From the NCBI RefSeq assembly GCF_000426445.1, contig NZ_AUFJ01000010.1, forward strand, positions 434,001-498,000: a stretch of 64,000 nucleotides of DNA, written 5' to 3'. The notes beneath the pieces are model-generated. The model was not told where the DNA came from and did no database searches. It saw nothing but the letters and a program-made list of their open reading frames with translations. Numbering within the stretch: the first letter of the stretch is position 1; the number at the start of each line of letters is the position of its first letter. Origin of the DNA: Brevibacterium album DSM 18261. Its GTDB lineage: Bacteria > Actinomycetota > Actinomycetes > Actinomycetales > Brevibacteriaceae. The position numbers and the translations under genes were made by a program. Shown piece after piece: positions 36,725 through 45,411 of this stretch.

Positions 36725-36761
36725 GCGAAGGCCCGGTTCCCACACGGAACCGGGCCTTCGC
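36725..36761 (+). terminator. Strong terminator after bL37
   Basis: Perfect 16-bp stem (36725–36740 with 36746–36761), loop CACAC, followed by TTT. Lies between convergent bL37 and the anti-sigma factor gene, so it may serve both strands. Confidence 0.9.
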
Positions 36762-36797
36762 TTTCGCACCGGACGGCGATCCCCGGGGACGCCGGTC

Positions 36798-37097
36798 TCA
36801 CACGCCGTCGAAGCGGCGGATCACCGTCGTGCGGCGCTCGATGACGATCCGGGCGCGGATCCGCTCCTTGAGCCCCTCCGGCGCACTGCCCGCGCACGAG
36901 CGGCGCACGAGCTCCTTGAGCAGCGATTCCACCTCGTACTCGTCATGGCAGTCGGCGCAGCAGTCGAGGTGCGACTGGATCCGGCGGATCTCCGCGGCCT
37001 CGAGCTCCCCGTCGAGGTAGTGGTAGATCTGCTCGAGGCTGCGGGCCCGGGCGGTCTCACGGCACGGGCGGTCCTGGTCAGAGGCCTCTGCGCTCAT
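36798..37097 (-). CDS. Zinc-containing anti-sigma factor, RsrA/RshA type
   Basis: 99 residues. Contains the ZAS motif H-x3-C-x2-C in [15 protein letters not shown], and further cysteines before (RPC) and after (RRSCAG), as in redox-sensing RsrA. In relatives, thiol oxidation forms a disulfide, expels zinc and frees the sigma factor. The ATG at 37097 overlaps the sigma gene stop by ATGA, ensuring matched synthesis. The partner is the SigR-like factor directly upstream. Confidence 0.92.
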   Translation of the reverse strand: MSAEASDQDRPCRETARARSLEQIYHYLDGELEAAEIRRIQSHLDCCADCHDEYEVESLLKELVRRSCAGSAPEGLKERIRARIVIERRTTVIRRFDGV

Positions 37098-37780
37098 GAC
37101 TCCTCCTTCGCGCCCGCCGTGGGCCTCCGGTCGTCGGGGTGGACGAAGCCGCGCTCGCGCGCGTAGTCCTGCAGCATGTCCCGTAGCTGTCTGCGCCCGC
37201 GGTGCAGGCGGGACATGACGGTGCCGATCGGCGTGCCCATCACCTCGGCGATCTCCTTGTACGGCATGCCCTCGACATCCGCGTAGTAGACGACCATGCG
37301 GCGGTCCTCCGGCAGTGCGGAGAGCGCATCCGTGACATCGGAGTCCGGCAGGTGGTCGAGCGCCTCCAGCTCCGCCGAGCGCCCGTCCGAGGACGAATGC
37401 GTCGAGGCCCGGTGGATCTGCCAGTCCTCGATCTCGTCGCTCTGCGACTCCTGCGGCCGGCGCTGCTTCCGGCGGTAGCTGTTGATGAACGTGTTCGTGA
37501 GGATGCGGTAGAGCCACGCCTTCAGGTTGGTGCCCGGGGTGTACTGGTGGAACGCCGAGTACGCCTTGGCGTAGGCCTCCTGCACCAGGTCCTCGGCATC
37601 CGCCGGATTGCGCGTCATGCGCAGTGCGGCGCCGTAGAGCTGATTCACGTATTCGAGCGCGTCTCGCTCGAAGCGCGCATGGCGCTCCTCGTCGGTCTCA
37701 GCCGCGGGGGTCTCGGTGGCTTCAGTCATCGTGACCCATGATAGATCCTCCCTCACGGGATCCGCAGTGAGTGTGCTCAT
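37094..37780 (-). CDS. sigR: ECF sigma factor, SigR/SigH type (thiol-oxidative and heat stress)
   Basis: 228 residues. Region 2 ([29 protein letters not shown] ... [24 protein letters not shown]) and region 4 ([46 protein letters not shown]) are closely SigR-like. The ATG at 37780 has GGAGG four bases upstream and is preferred; an internal ATG at 37729 would drop 17 residues and is overlapped by a five-codon minor frame. Expression is directed by a SigR-type promoter just upstream, so it autoactivates. Belongs with the overlapping anti-sigma factor. Confidence 0.94.
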   Translation of the reverse strand: MSTLTADPVREDLSWVTMTEATETPAAETDEERHARFERDALEYVNQLYGAALRMTRNPADAEDLVQEAYAKAYSAFHQYTPGTNLKAWLYRILTNTFINSYRRKQRRPQESQSDEIEDWQIHRASTHSSSDGRSAELEALDHLPDSDVTDALSALPEDRRMVVYYADVEGMPYKEIAEVMGTPIGTVMSRLHRGRRQLRDMLQDYARERGFVHPDDRRPTAGAKEES

Positions 37781-37804
37781 CCCACCTCCTCAGTCTGTCG
37801 TGGG

Positions 37805-37830
37805 AACGTGCCCCGAAGGGCGGATATTCC
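37805..37830 (-). promoter_or_regulatory. SigR-dependent autoregulatory promoter
   Basis: On the minus strand GGAAT (37826–37830), exactly 18 bases, then GTT (37805–37807): the consensus recognised by SigR/SigH (GGAAT-N18/19-GTT). Expected transcription start near 37798, leaving about 18 bases to the sigma factor ATG. Confidence 0.88.
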
Positions 37831-37911
37831 GGTCCGGACGTCATGGCCCGGGGACCGGGCGATGACGTTATGCTGGCCTCAGAGACGTCCCCGATAGGTT
37901 AAGGATCCGCC

Positions 37912-38412
37912 GTGAGCCCAGTCCGCCTGCTCGCCCGCCCTCTGCTCGCCGGTGCCTACATCACCAACGGCATCGCCCGCATCCGCGACCCTCGCAGCTC
38001 CCAGCGCTCCGCCGAGGCCGTCCTCCGCGCCGCCGGCACCGTCGTCGACCTGCCGGTGGGGCCCGAGACCCTCGCCCGGGCCGCCGGGGCCGCACAGGTC
38101 GCGGCCGGCAGCCTGCTGGCGATCGGCAAGCTCCCGCGCCTGAGCGCCTCCGTCCTCGTGGGCACCTACCTCTTCGACGTGATCGGCAGCGCGCTGGCCC
38201 CGAGCGAGGGGCGGACCAAGGAGGAGAAGGCGCAGCACCGCGAGGAGCTCATCACCCGCACCTCGCTGCTGGGCGGCGCACTGCTGGCCAGCGTCGACAC
38301 CGCCGGCCGGCCGGGCCTCGCCTGGCGGGCGCAGCATGCGGCCGAGGACCTCCGCCGCAGCATCGAGAAGACCTCGGCGCGCGCCATCGACGCCGTGACC
38401 TCCCACAGCTGA
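37912..38412 (+). CDS. DoxX family membrane protein
   Basis: 166 residues with about four transmembrane segments; N-terminal RLLARPLLAGAYITNGIARIRDP and GSLLAIGKLPRLSASVLVGTYLFDVIG resemble the DoxX family. GTG start after AAGGA. In mycobacteria a DoxX protein forms a membrane oxidoreductase complex against oxidative stress; its position next to the thiol-stress sigma factor fits such a role but does not prove it. Upstream of aroA with no gap. Confidence 0.8.
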   Translation: MSPVRLLARPLLAGAYITNGIARIRDPRSSQRSAEAVLRAAGTVVDLPVGPETLARAAGAAQVAAGSLLAIGKLPRLSASVLVGTYLFDVIGSALAPSEGRTKEEKAQHREELITRTSLLGGALLASVDTAGRPGLAWRAQHAAEDLRRSIEKTSARAIDAVTSHS

Positions 38413-39771
38413 ATGGCCCGTCACGTCTCACCGGACGCCCCCGCACGGTGGCAGGCTCCGGCCGCATCCGGTCCCGTCACCGCCGAGGTGCGCGTCCCCG
38501 GGTCCAAATCGCTCACCAACCGCTACCTGCTGCTCGCGGCGGCCGCGGACGCGGACTCGGTCATCCGCAATGCCCTCGACAGCCGCGACACCCGGCTCAT
38601 GGCCGAGGCGCTCTCCGCGCTCGGCGCCGGTGTCAGCCCCGAGGCGGACGGGACGCTGCGCATCACCCCCCTCCCGCTCACCCGGGAGACCGGAGCGGAC
38701 GGTGAGCCCACCGCCGAGGCCCGCGTGGACTGCGGCCTCGCCGGGACCGTCATGCGCTTCGTGCCTCCGCTCGCCGCCGCCACCGGCCGGCGCGTGCGCT
38801 TCGACGGCGACGAACAGGCCTACACGCGCCCCATGTCGACGATCCTCGACGCGCTGGAGCGACTCGGCGCGGACGTCTCCTCCGAGCACGGCACCCTGCC
38901 CTTCACGGTGCACGCGCCCGCGGGCATGCGCGGCGGGCACATCGAGCTCGACGCCTCCGCCTCGAGCCAGTTCGTCTCCGGCCTGCTGCTGTCCGGCGGT
39001 CTCTGCGACCTCGGCGTCGAGCTCGTGCACACGGGTGCCTCACTGCCGTCGCGCCCGCACATCGACATGACGCTCGAGGTCCTCGCCGATGCCGGTGTGC
39101 ACGTCTCCGAGCCGGAGTCCGGCCGCTGGGTCGTGGAGCCCGGCCGTCCGCGCGCCCTCGACGTCACGGTGGAGCCCGATCTGTCCAATGCGGCGGCCTT
39201 CCTGGGTGCGGCCCTCGTGACCGGCGGCAGCGTCCGCATCCCTCACTGGCCGATCCACACGACGCAGGCCGGGGACCGGTTCCGGCAGATCGCCGAGGCC
39301 TTCGGCGGCAGCTGCGCGCTCGACCGCTCCGGCCTCACGGTGCAGGGCCCGGAGCGACTGGAGGCGGTCGACCTCGACATGTCCGAGGTGGGCGAGCTCA
39401 CCCCGGTGACCGCCGCCGTCGCGGCATTCGCGCCCGGCACGAGCGTGCTCCGCGGGATCGGCCATCTCCGCGGGCACGAGACCGACCGCCTCTCCGCGCT
39501 CGCCGCGGAGTTCGCCCGCGTGGGCGTCGAGGTCGCGGAGGGGCCGGACAGCCTCGCGATCACGGGCTCGCTCACGGCCGCGGCCGCGGGCTCGACCCCG
39601 GCCGCGGGCGCACGCGAACTCCCCTGGCGGACGTACGCCGACCACCGCATGGTCATGGCCGGGGCGATCGTGGCCCTGGGCGCGCCCGGCCTCGAGATCG
39701 ACGATCCGGGCACCGTCGGCAAGACCATGCCCGCGTTCCCCGAGCTGTGGACGGAGTCCGTGGGCTCCTGA
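38413..39771 (+). CDS. aroA: 3-phosphoshikimate 1-carboxyvinyltransferase (EPSP synthase)
   Basis: Sixth step of the shikimate pathway and target of glyphosate. 452 residues: VPGSKSLTNRYLLLAAAA at the substrate-binding N-terminus, CGLAGTVMRFVPPLAA (counterpart of NAGTAMR), DASASSQFVSGLLL, and the C-terminal RGIGHLRGHETDRL and TYADHRMVMAGAIV. The ATG follows the DoxX stop codon directly. sigH–aroA–rsgA is the mycobacterial order too. Confidence 0.95.
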   Translation: MARHVSPDAPARWQAPAASGPVTAEVRVPGSKSLTNRYLLLAAAADADSVIRNALDSRDTRLMAEALSALGAGVSPEADGTLRITPLPLTRETGADGEPTAEARVDCGLAGTVMRFVPPLAAATGRRVRFDGDEQAYTRPMSTILDALERLGADVSSEHGTLPFTVHAPAGMRGGHIELDASASSQFVSGLLLSGGLCDLGVELVHTGASLPSRPHIDMTLEVLADAGVHVSEPESGRWVVEPGRPRALDVTVEPDLSNAAAFLGAALVTGGSVRIPHWPIHTTQAGDRFRQIAEAFGGSCALDRSGLTVQGPERLEAVDLDMSEVGELTPVTAAVAAFAPGTSVLRGIGHLRGHETDRLSALAAEFARVGVEVAEGPDSLAITGSLTAAAAGSTPAAGARELPWRTYADHRMVMAGAIVALGAPGLEIDDPGTVGKTMPAFPELWTESVGS

Positions 39772-39792
39772 GCCCGCGCACCGGCACGCCGC

Positions 39793-40815
39793 ATGGGCAG
39801 AGTCATCAGCAGCGCGGAGGAGTACCGCCCCCGCCCCAGCAAGCGCGGCAGCCGCCCGCGCACCAAGCGCCGGCCCGAGCACGAGGACGCGCTGGCCGGC
39901 GTCGTCGTGTCCGTGGACCGCGGCCGGCTGCGCGTGGTGCCCGGCAGGACTCTCGCGGAGGCGGACCCCGAGGCCGCGCTCCTCACCTGCGTGCGCGCCT
40001 CCGGGGTGCGCAGGCGCTCCATCGTGCCCGGGGACCGCGTGCGCGTCGTGGGCGACACGAGCGGGACGGAGGGGACGCTCGCCCGCATCGTCTCCGTCGA
40101 GGAGCGCGCGACCCTCCTCCGCCGCTCCGCCGATGACACCGACCCCACGGAGCGGGTCGTCGTGGCGAACGCGGACACGCTCGTGCTCGTCACCGCGGCG
40201 ATCGATCCCGCACCGTCCTGGGGCTTCCTCGACCGGGCGCTCGTGGCGGCCCTCGACGCGGGCATCCGGCCGGTCATCGCCGTGACGAAGACGGACCTCG
40301 CGCCTGCCGCGGAAGTGCGCGCGCACTTCTCGGACATCGCAGCCGTCGTCGTCGAGTGCGGCTACGGGTCCTCCGGCCTGCCCCGCACGTCCGCGCTGCT
40401 GCCGGAGATCGCCGGCCGGGAGACCGTGCTGCTGGGGCAGTCCGGGGTGGGCAAGTCCACGCTCATCAACGAGCTGGTCCCCGGTGCCGGCAGAGCGACC
40501 GGCGCCGTCAACGAGGTCACAGGTGCGGGCCGCCACACGTCCTCCTCGGCGTGGGCGCTGCCCCTGCCGAGCGGCGGCTGGGTCATCGACACGCCGGGCA
40601 TCCGCAGCTTCGGCCTCGCCCATGTGGTCCCGGACGCCGTGGTCGCCGCGTTCGAGGAGCTGGCTCCGGCCACGGCCGACTGCCCGCGCGGCTGCACGCA
40701 CCTCGCCGATGCCCCCGGCTGTGCGCTCGACGCGTGGGTGGCGGCAGGGCACGCCGGGGCCGCGGGTCAGCGCCGCCTCGCCTCGCTGCGACGCCTGCTC
40801 GCGAACCTGGGCTGA
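39793..40815 (+). CDS. rsgA: Ribosome small subunit-dependent GTPase A
   Basis: Late 30S assembly factor. 340 residues: basic N-terminus, OB fold, circularly permuted GTPase domain in which G4 (VTKTD, ~165–169) precedes G1 GQSGVGKST (215–223) and G3 DTPG, then the C-terminal zinc region CPRGCTHLADAPGC. Follows aroA by 21 bp. Confidence 0.95.
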   Translation: MGRVISSAEEYRPRPSKRGSRPRTKRRPEHEDALAGVVVSVDRGRLRVVPGRTLAEADPEAALLTCVRASGVRRRSIVPGDRVRVVGDTSGTEGTLARIVSVEERATLLRRSADDTDPTERVVVANADTLVLVTAAIDPAPSWGFLDRALVAALDAGIRPVIAVTKTDLAPAAEVRAHFSDIAAVVVECGYGSSGLPRTSALLPEIAGRETVLLGQSGVGKSTLINELVPGAGRATGAVNEVTGAGRHTSSSAWALPLPSGGWVIDTPGIRSFGLAHVVPDAVVAAFEELAPATADCPRGCTHLADAPGCALDAWVAAGHAGAAGQRRLASLRRLLANLG

Positions 40816-40953
40816 GCGCACTCCACACCTCGCACGCCGCCATCCCTTGTGCCGCTTGCCGCCCACTCACGACGGGGTGCCCAGCGGCGTACGGGGTGGG
40901 AAGTGGGGCGCGTCCGCATGACGGCTCTGCCGCACCGCGGCCGCCCGTCTGCC

Positions 40954-40965
40954 TACAGTGGTGCC
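40954..40965 (+). promoter_or_regulatory. Likely leaderless promoter of the hisN-like gene
   Basis: -10 hexamer TACAGT (40954–40959) ends six bases before the ATG at 40966 and there is no Shine-Dalgarno sequence, so transcription probably starts at or next to the A of the start codon. No clear -35. Confidence 0.55.
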
Positions 40966-41757
40966 ATGACCGACGATCTCGCCCTCGCGCTCGCGCTCGC
41001 CGATGCTGCAGACGCCCTCTCGCTGCCCCGCTTCCGCGCTCAGGACTTCTCCGTCGAGGCGAAGCCGGACCTCACCCCCGTGACCGAGGTCGACCGGGCG
41101 GTGGAGGAGCTCATCCGCGCGCGTCTGGCCGACGAGCGGCCCGAGGACGCGCTGCTGGGCGAGGAGTTCGGCGCCCACGGCGAGGCCTCCGGCCGCAGGT
41201 GGATCGTCGATCCCATCGACGGCACCAAGAACTTCGTGCGCGGCGTGCCGGTGTGGGCCAGCCTCATCGCGCTCTACGAGGGCACCGCTCCGCTCGTGGG
41301 GGTCGTGAGCGCGCCCGCCCTCGGTCTGCGCTGGTGGGCGGCGACCGGCTCCGGCGCCTTCCGCAGCGTCGCCGGCGGTGCGCCGGAGCCGCTGGGCGTG
41401 TCCGGCATCGCAGACGCCGCAGACGCCTCGCTGTCCTATTCCTCCCTGGGCGGCTGGGCCGAGCGCGGTCTGCGCGAACGCTTCCTCTCTCTCGCGGATG
41501 CGGTGTGGCGGACGCGCGCCTACGGCGATTTCTGGTCCTACATGCTGGTGGCCGAGGGTGTCGTGGACCTCGCCTGCGAGCCCGAGCTCGAGCTCTACGA
41601 CATGGCCGCGCTCGTGCCCGTCGTCCGGGAGGCCGGCGGCCGGTTCACCTCCCTGAGCGGCGAGGACGGCCCCTTCGGCGGGGATGCCCTGGCGAGCAAC
41701 GGCCGGCTGCACGATTTCGCGCTCGAGGCGTTCGGCACCGCGGAGGCCGGGGCATGA
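40966..41757 (+). CDS. hisN: Inositol-monophosphatase-family phosphatase, probably histidinol-phosphatase
   Basis: 263 residues. Metal-binding motifs: E66 in GEEFG, DPIDGT at 82–87 in [15 protein letters not shown], and the C-terminal [18 protein letters not shown]. In Corynebacterium and other actinobacteria this group (HisN) dephosphorylates histidinol phosphate; the location after aroA–rsgA is also conserved. Other sugar or inositol phosphates remain possible as substrate. Confidence 0.88.
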   Translation: MTDDLALALALADAADALSLPRFRAQDFSVEAKPDLTPVTEVDRAVEELIRARLADERPEDALLGEEFGAHGEASGRRWIVDPIDGTKNFVRGVPVWASLIALYEGTAPLVGVVSAPALGLRWWAATGSGAFRSVAGGAPEPLGVSGIADAADASLSYSSLGGWAERGLRERFLSLADAVWRTRAYGDFWSYMLVAEGVVDLACEPELELYDMAALVPVVREAGGRFTSLSGEDGPFGGDALASNGRLHDFALEAFGTAEAGA

Positions 41758-43022
41758 GCGCGGGCCGGTACGCCGGTCTGCCGGGCAGCGCCCGCGGCGG
41801 GCAGCCGCTTTGGCACAGGGTCTCGGCCGCCGCGGGGCTCGTGGCGGCCGACGGCTCCGTCGAGCAGACGATCTTCGGCCAGATGACCCAGCTCGCGGCC
41901 GCCCATGACGCCGTCAACCTCGGCCAGGGAGCACCGGGGGACGACGCGCCCGACTTCCTGCTCCAGGCCGCGCAGGCCGCGATGCGGGCCGGCCGCAACC
42001 AGTACGCGCCGCCGCAGGGTGCGCCGGAGCTGCGCGCGGCGGTGGCCGAGCACCGGCTGCGGGACTGGGGCCATGCCGCGGCCGCCGAGGAGGTGCTCGT
42101 GACCACGGGGGCCACCGAGGCGCTCACCGCCGCGCTCCTCGCGCTCGCGCCCGCCGGGTCCGAGGTGGTGGTCCTCGAGCCCTACTACGACTCCTATGCG
42201 GCCGCGGCGGCTCTCGCCGGCGCGCGGGTCCGGCCCGTGGGGCTGCGCTTCGACGGCCCGCGCCCGGAGGTCGACCTCGCGGCGCTGGCGCAGGCGGTCG
42301 GTCGGGAGACCTCGGTGGTGCTGCTCAACACCCCGCACAATCCCACGGGCCTGGTGCTGAGCGAGGCCGACATCCGGCGGGTCTGGGAGATCGTGGAGCC
42401 CAGCGGCGCCTGGCTGCTCACGGACGAGGTCTACGAGCACCTCGTGTTCGAGGGCGCGCACACCGCTCCGGCGGCCGTGATCGGCGATCCGCGCGTCGTG
42501 ACGGTGTCCTCGGCGGGCAAGGCGCTCAATGCGACGGGCTGGAAGGTCGGCTGGCTCATCGGCGCGCCCGCGGTGGTGCAGGCCGTCCAGGCGATCAAGC
42601 AGTTCCTCACGTTCGTCTCCGGTGCGCCGCTGCAGCCGGCCGTCGCCGAGGCCCTGCGCGCCCACCCGGGGTTCCCGGCGGAGAACGCCCGGATCCTGGC
42701 CGCGCGCCGCGATGTGCTCGTCGCAGCGCTCCGCGAGCTCCCCGGCGTCGACGTGTTCGTGCCCGCCTCCGGCTACTTCGTGCTCGCGGACTTCGCGGGG
42801 GCGGCCGCGGGTGAGGATGCGGCCGCGCTCAATGCACGGCTCACGCGGGAGGCCGGTGTCACGGGGATCCCCGCACCCGCCCTGTGCCAGGCGGGCTCCG
42901 CGACTGCCGAGCGGCTGCGCTCGGTGGTCCGCTACTCGTTCTGCAAGAGCGAGGCCGAGGTCGCCCGCGCCGCCGATCGCTTCCGCGCATACGCCGCCGG
43001 CGGCACCGTCTCAGCCGGGTGA
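41754..43022 (+). CDS. Class I/II PLP-dependent aminotransferase
   Basis: 422 residues, fold type I. N-terminal [27 protein letters not shown] motif [25 protein letters not shown] lysine K256 in [16 protein letters not shown], and C-terminal [14 protein letters not shown]. The overall pattern is that of kynurenine/methionine aminotransferases and actinobacterial N-succinyldiaminopimelate aminotransferase (DapC-like); I cannot choose between them. Start overlaps the hisN stop (ATGA), so it is coupled to that gene. Confidence 0.9.
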   Translation: MSAGRYAGLPGSARGGQPLWHRVSAAAGLVAADGSVEQTIFGQMTQLAAAHDAVNLGQGAPGDDAPDFLLQAAQAAMRAGRNQYAPPQGAPELRAAVAEHRLRDWGHAAAAEEVLVTTGATEALTAALLALAPAGSEVVVLEPYYDSYAAAAALAGARVRPVGLRFDGPRPEVDLAALAQAVGRETSVVLLNTPHNPTGLVLSEADIRRVWEIVEPSGAWLLTDEVYEHLVFEGAHTAPAAVIGDPRVVTVSSAGKALNATGWKVGWLIGAPAVVQAVQAIKQFLTFVSGAPLQPAVAEALRAHPGFPAENARILAARRDVLVAALRELPGVDVFVPASGYFVLADFAGAAAGEDAAALNARLTREAGVTGIPAPALCQAGSATAERLRSVVRYSFCKSEAEVARAADRFRAYAAGGTVSAG

Positions 43023-43098
43023 GCCGGAGCGGGCGCAGCGGAAGGCGGCTGTGCTCGCGGCCCGCCGTGAAGTGCGCAGCGCGTGTCGGTGTGACGCA

Positions 43099-43138
43099 CA
43101 TGGAGCCCGGACCCACATGAATGGGTCCGGGCTCCATG
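43099..43138. terminator. Bidirectional terminator between the aminotransferase and yceI
   Basis: 17-bp perfect stem (43099–43115 with 43122–43138) around loop CATGAA, between two convergent genes. No U-tract. Confidence 0.85.
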
Positions 43139-43226
43139 CGCACGGGTGAGCGCATTCGCGGCCGCTCACCGCCGTGCCGGCGGGCAGCACCGGCGCCGAT
43201 GGGGTTCAGCGCCGAGGCAGCTGAGC

Positions 43227-43775
43227 TCAGGCCCTGACGGCCTCGATCTCGATGCTGATCGCGACCTTGTCGGAGACGAGCAGCTCCCCGCCCTTGAGGA
43301 CGGCCTCGAAGCTCATGCCGAAGTCCTTGCGGTTGACGGTCGCGGTCGCGGAGAAGCCGGCGACCGTGTTGCCATAGGGATCCTCGGCCACCCCGTTGAA
43401 CTCGGCCTTGAACACGACCTCCTGCTCGACGCCGCGCATCGAGAGGGTGCCGCGCAGGTCGAACTCCGGACCGTCGACGTTCTCGATCGCGCTCGAGGTG
43501 AAGACGATCTTCGGGTTCTCCTCCGCGAGCAGGAAGTCGCCGGACTGGAGGTGTCCGTCGCGCTGCTCGTTGCCGGTCGTGATGGACGCGGCATCGGCCT
43601 CGGCGGTGACGCGGGACTCCTCGAGGGTCTCGCCGACCTCGATCGCGCCGCCGATCACCTCGAAGGTGCCGCGGACCTTGGAGACCCCGGCGTGGCGGGC
43701 GACGAAGGCGAACTCGGAGTGGACGCCGTCCACGTTCCAGGTGCCGGCGGTGAGTCCTGCGGGAAGTGCGGTCAT
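43227..43775 (-). CDS. YceI family protein
   Basis: 182 residues, lipocalin-like barrel binding isoprenoids in characterised relatives. Family hallmarks: GTWNVDGVHSEFAFVARHAGVSKVRGTF at the start, SSAIENV, LRGTLSMRGVEQEVVF and FGMSFEAVLKGGELLVSDKVAISIEIEA. No signal peptide, so probably cytoplasmic, unlike E. coli YceI. GAGGAG lies six bases before the ATG. An AT-rich region with a TTGA-N4-TCAA repeat lies just upstream. Confidence 0.93.
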   Translation of the reverse strand: MTALPAGLTAGTWNVDGVHSEFAFVARHAGVSKVRGTFEVIGGAIEVGETLEESRVTAEADAASITTGNEQRDGHLQSGDFLLAEENPKIVFTSSAIENVDGPEFDLRGTLSMRGVEQEVVFKAEFNGVAEDPYGNTVAGFSATATVNRKDFGMSFEAVLKGGELLVSDKVAISIEIEAVRA

Positions 43776-43792
43776 GAGCGCTCCTCATGTAG

Positions 43793-43804
43793 TTGATATT
43801 TCAA
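43793..43804. promoter_or_regulatory. Candidate repressor site upstream of yceI
   Basis: TTGA-TATT-TCAA inverted repeat 18 bases upstream of the yceI start, in a 60-bp AT-rich patch standing out from a 70% GC background. The form is that of MarR-family operators, regulators often linked to YceI genes; no such regulator gene is in the window. Confidence 0.45.
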
Positions 43805-43860
43805 TGACATACGTCAGATTACTTCAACTCTTAACTACCCGCAAGGGGCGGATCCGCAGA

Positions 43861-43888
43861 GTGATGCGCATCACCTGATTGTTAGAAT
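43861..43888 (+). promoter_or_regulatory. Promoter with a 14-bp perfect palindrome for the SHMT-like gene
   Basis: -10 TAGAAT at 43883–43888. GTGATGCGCATCAC (43861–43874) is a perfect palindrome covering the place of the -35 element, so it is a good operator candidate. A hairpin GTCCCC-N6-GGGGAC (43894–43911) begins right at the expected start of the transcript. Confidence 0.6.
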
Positions 43889-43953
43889 CGCGTGTCCCCT
43901 GTTTCGGGGACGTCGCCCTGCCCATACACCTCCGCACCGCACGAGGAGCGCCC

Positions 43954-45294
43954 ATGCGCCTGGCAGCACGCCCCTGGATCGCGACCCGCAGCCGCGACCG
44001 CATCGACTCCGTGGTCGCCGACCGCGTCACCGGCCGGTCCCCCGCAGGGATCAGCGCTGAGATCGAGGCCCTCGCCGAGGCGAACGCCCGGCTCTACGAT
44101 GCTGAGGCGTTCAACCTCAACCCTGCGACCAATGTCATGAATCCCCGGGCCGAGGCGCTGCTCGCGGCAGGTCTGGGTGCGCGGACCTCGCTGGGGTACG
44201 CCGGCGATAAGTACGAGGTGGGTCTCGAGCACATCGAGCAGATCGAGGTGATCGCGGAGGAGACCGCGGCGCAGGTCTTCGATGCGGACTTCGCGGAGGT
44301 CCGCCTGCCCTCGGGGGCGATGGCCAATCTCGCCGCCTTCATGGCGACCGCCCGGCCCGGCGAGCGCATCATCGCCTCGCCCGCGACGATCGGCGGGCAC
44401 GTGACCCACCATGCGGCCGGCTCCGCCGGGCTCTACGGGATCGAGACCGTCGAGGCGCCGGTGGACGCCGCTGACTACACGCTCGACGTGGATGCGCTCG
44501 CGGCGCTCGCCCGCGAGGTCCGGCCGGCCCTCATCACGGTGGGAGGCTCGCTCAACCTGTTCCCGCATCCCGTCGCACAGGTGCGCGAGATCGCCGATGC
44601 TGTGGGGGCGAAGGTCCTCTTCGACGCCGCCCATGTGTGCGGGATGATCGCCGGGCGCCAGTGGCCCGATCCGCTCGACGAAGGCGCGCACCTCATGACC
44701 ATGAGCACCTACAAGAGCCTGGGCGGACCCGCACACGGCCTCGCCGTGACGAACGAGGCGGAGCTGGCGGAGAGGATCGAGGCCATCGCCTTCCCCGGCC
44801 TCACCGCCAATTTCGATGCCGGGAACGTCGCCGCCCTCGCGGTGACGATGGCGGACTGGCAGGCGGTCGGGGTCGAGTACGCCGCCGCGATGCGGGCAGC
44901 GGCCGCCCGGCTCGCCGCTGAGCTCTCCGCCCGCGGCGTGCCCGTCTTCGAGTGCGCGCAGGGGCACACCGACTCCCATCAGTTCGCGCTGCGCACGGAT
45001 GCCGCCGGTCCCGCGCTCTCCCTGACCGGCGGCACTGCGGTGGCGCGCCTGTTGGAGCGGGCGGGCCTGCTCGCCTGCGGGATCGGAGTGCCCGGGCCGG
45101 AGGTTCCCGGCGACCAGAACGGGCTGCGGCTGGGCACCCCGGAGATCGTGCGGCGGGGCCTCACGGAGGCGGACATGCCCCGGCTCGCCGATCTCCTCGC
45201 GGCGGCGCTGAGGCCGGGGGCGGACGTCGAGGCGGTGGGCCGGGAGACCGCCGCATGGCGCAGGGAGTTCACAGAGGTGCTGTTCACGGCCTGA
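43954..45294 (+). CDS. Serine hydroxymethyltransferase-like PLP enzyme
   Basis: 446 residues, fold type I. It resembles SHMT throughout: NLNPATNVMNPRAEALLAAGLG, VRLPSGAMANLAAFMA, VLFDAAHVCGMIAG (SHMT: DMAHxAGLxA), PLP lysine K254 in STYKSLGGPAHG, and a C-terminal GVPGPEVPGDQNGLRLGTPEIVRRG. But the SHMT lysine motif THKTLRGPR is changed to TYKSLGGPA, and the N-terminal YPE motif is not seen, so it is a divergent paralogue, perhaps an aldolase or hydroxymethyltransferase for another amino acid. ATG with GAGGAG upstream. It is a single-gene unit with its own palindromic promoter. Confidence 0.75.
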   Translation: MRLAARPWIATRSRDRIDSVVADRVTGRSPAGISAEIEALAEANARLYDAEAFNLNPATNVMNPRAEALLAAGLGARTSLGYAGDKYEVGLEHIEQIEVIAEETAAQVFDADFAEVRLPSGAMANLAAFMATARPGERIIASPATIGGHVTHHAAGSAGLYGIETVEAPVDAADYTLDVDALAALAREVRPALITVGGSLNLFPHPVAQVREIADAVGAKVLFDAAHVCGMIAGRQWPDPLDEGAHLMTMSTYKSLGGPAHGLAVTNEAELAERIEAIAFPGLTANFDAGNVAALAVTMADWQAVGVEYAAAMRAAAARLAAELSARGVPVFECAQGHTDSHQFALRTDAAGPALSLTGGTAVARLLERAGLLACGIGVPGPEVPGDQNGLRLGTPEIVRRGLTEADMPRLADLLAAALRPGADVEAVGRETAAWRREFTEVLFTA

Positions 45295-45411
45295 CGGGCT
45301 TCCGCACCGGAGCCGGGCTTCCGCACCGATGCCCGCGGGCACGTGGTGGACGTGCGCGCAGTCTGCGTGCGATCTGCGTGCAGTGCTGCCTCCCCGCATG
45401 GCGCGTCCGGG

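Noticed and set aside
45297..45411. Direct repeat GGGCTTCCGCACCG (two copies) between the SHMT-like gene and the kinase gene as a mobile-element trace
   Set aside because: Only two short copies, no inverted ends or transposase remnants; it may simply be terminator-region low complexity.
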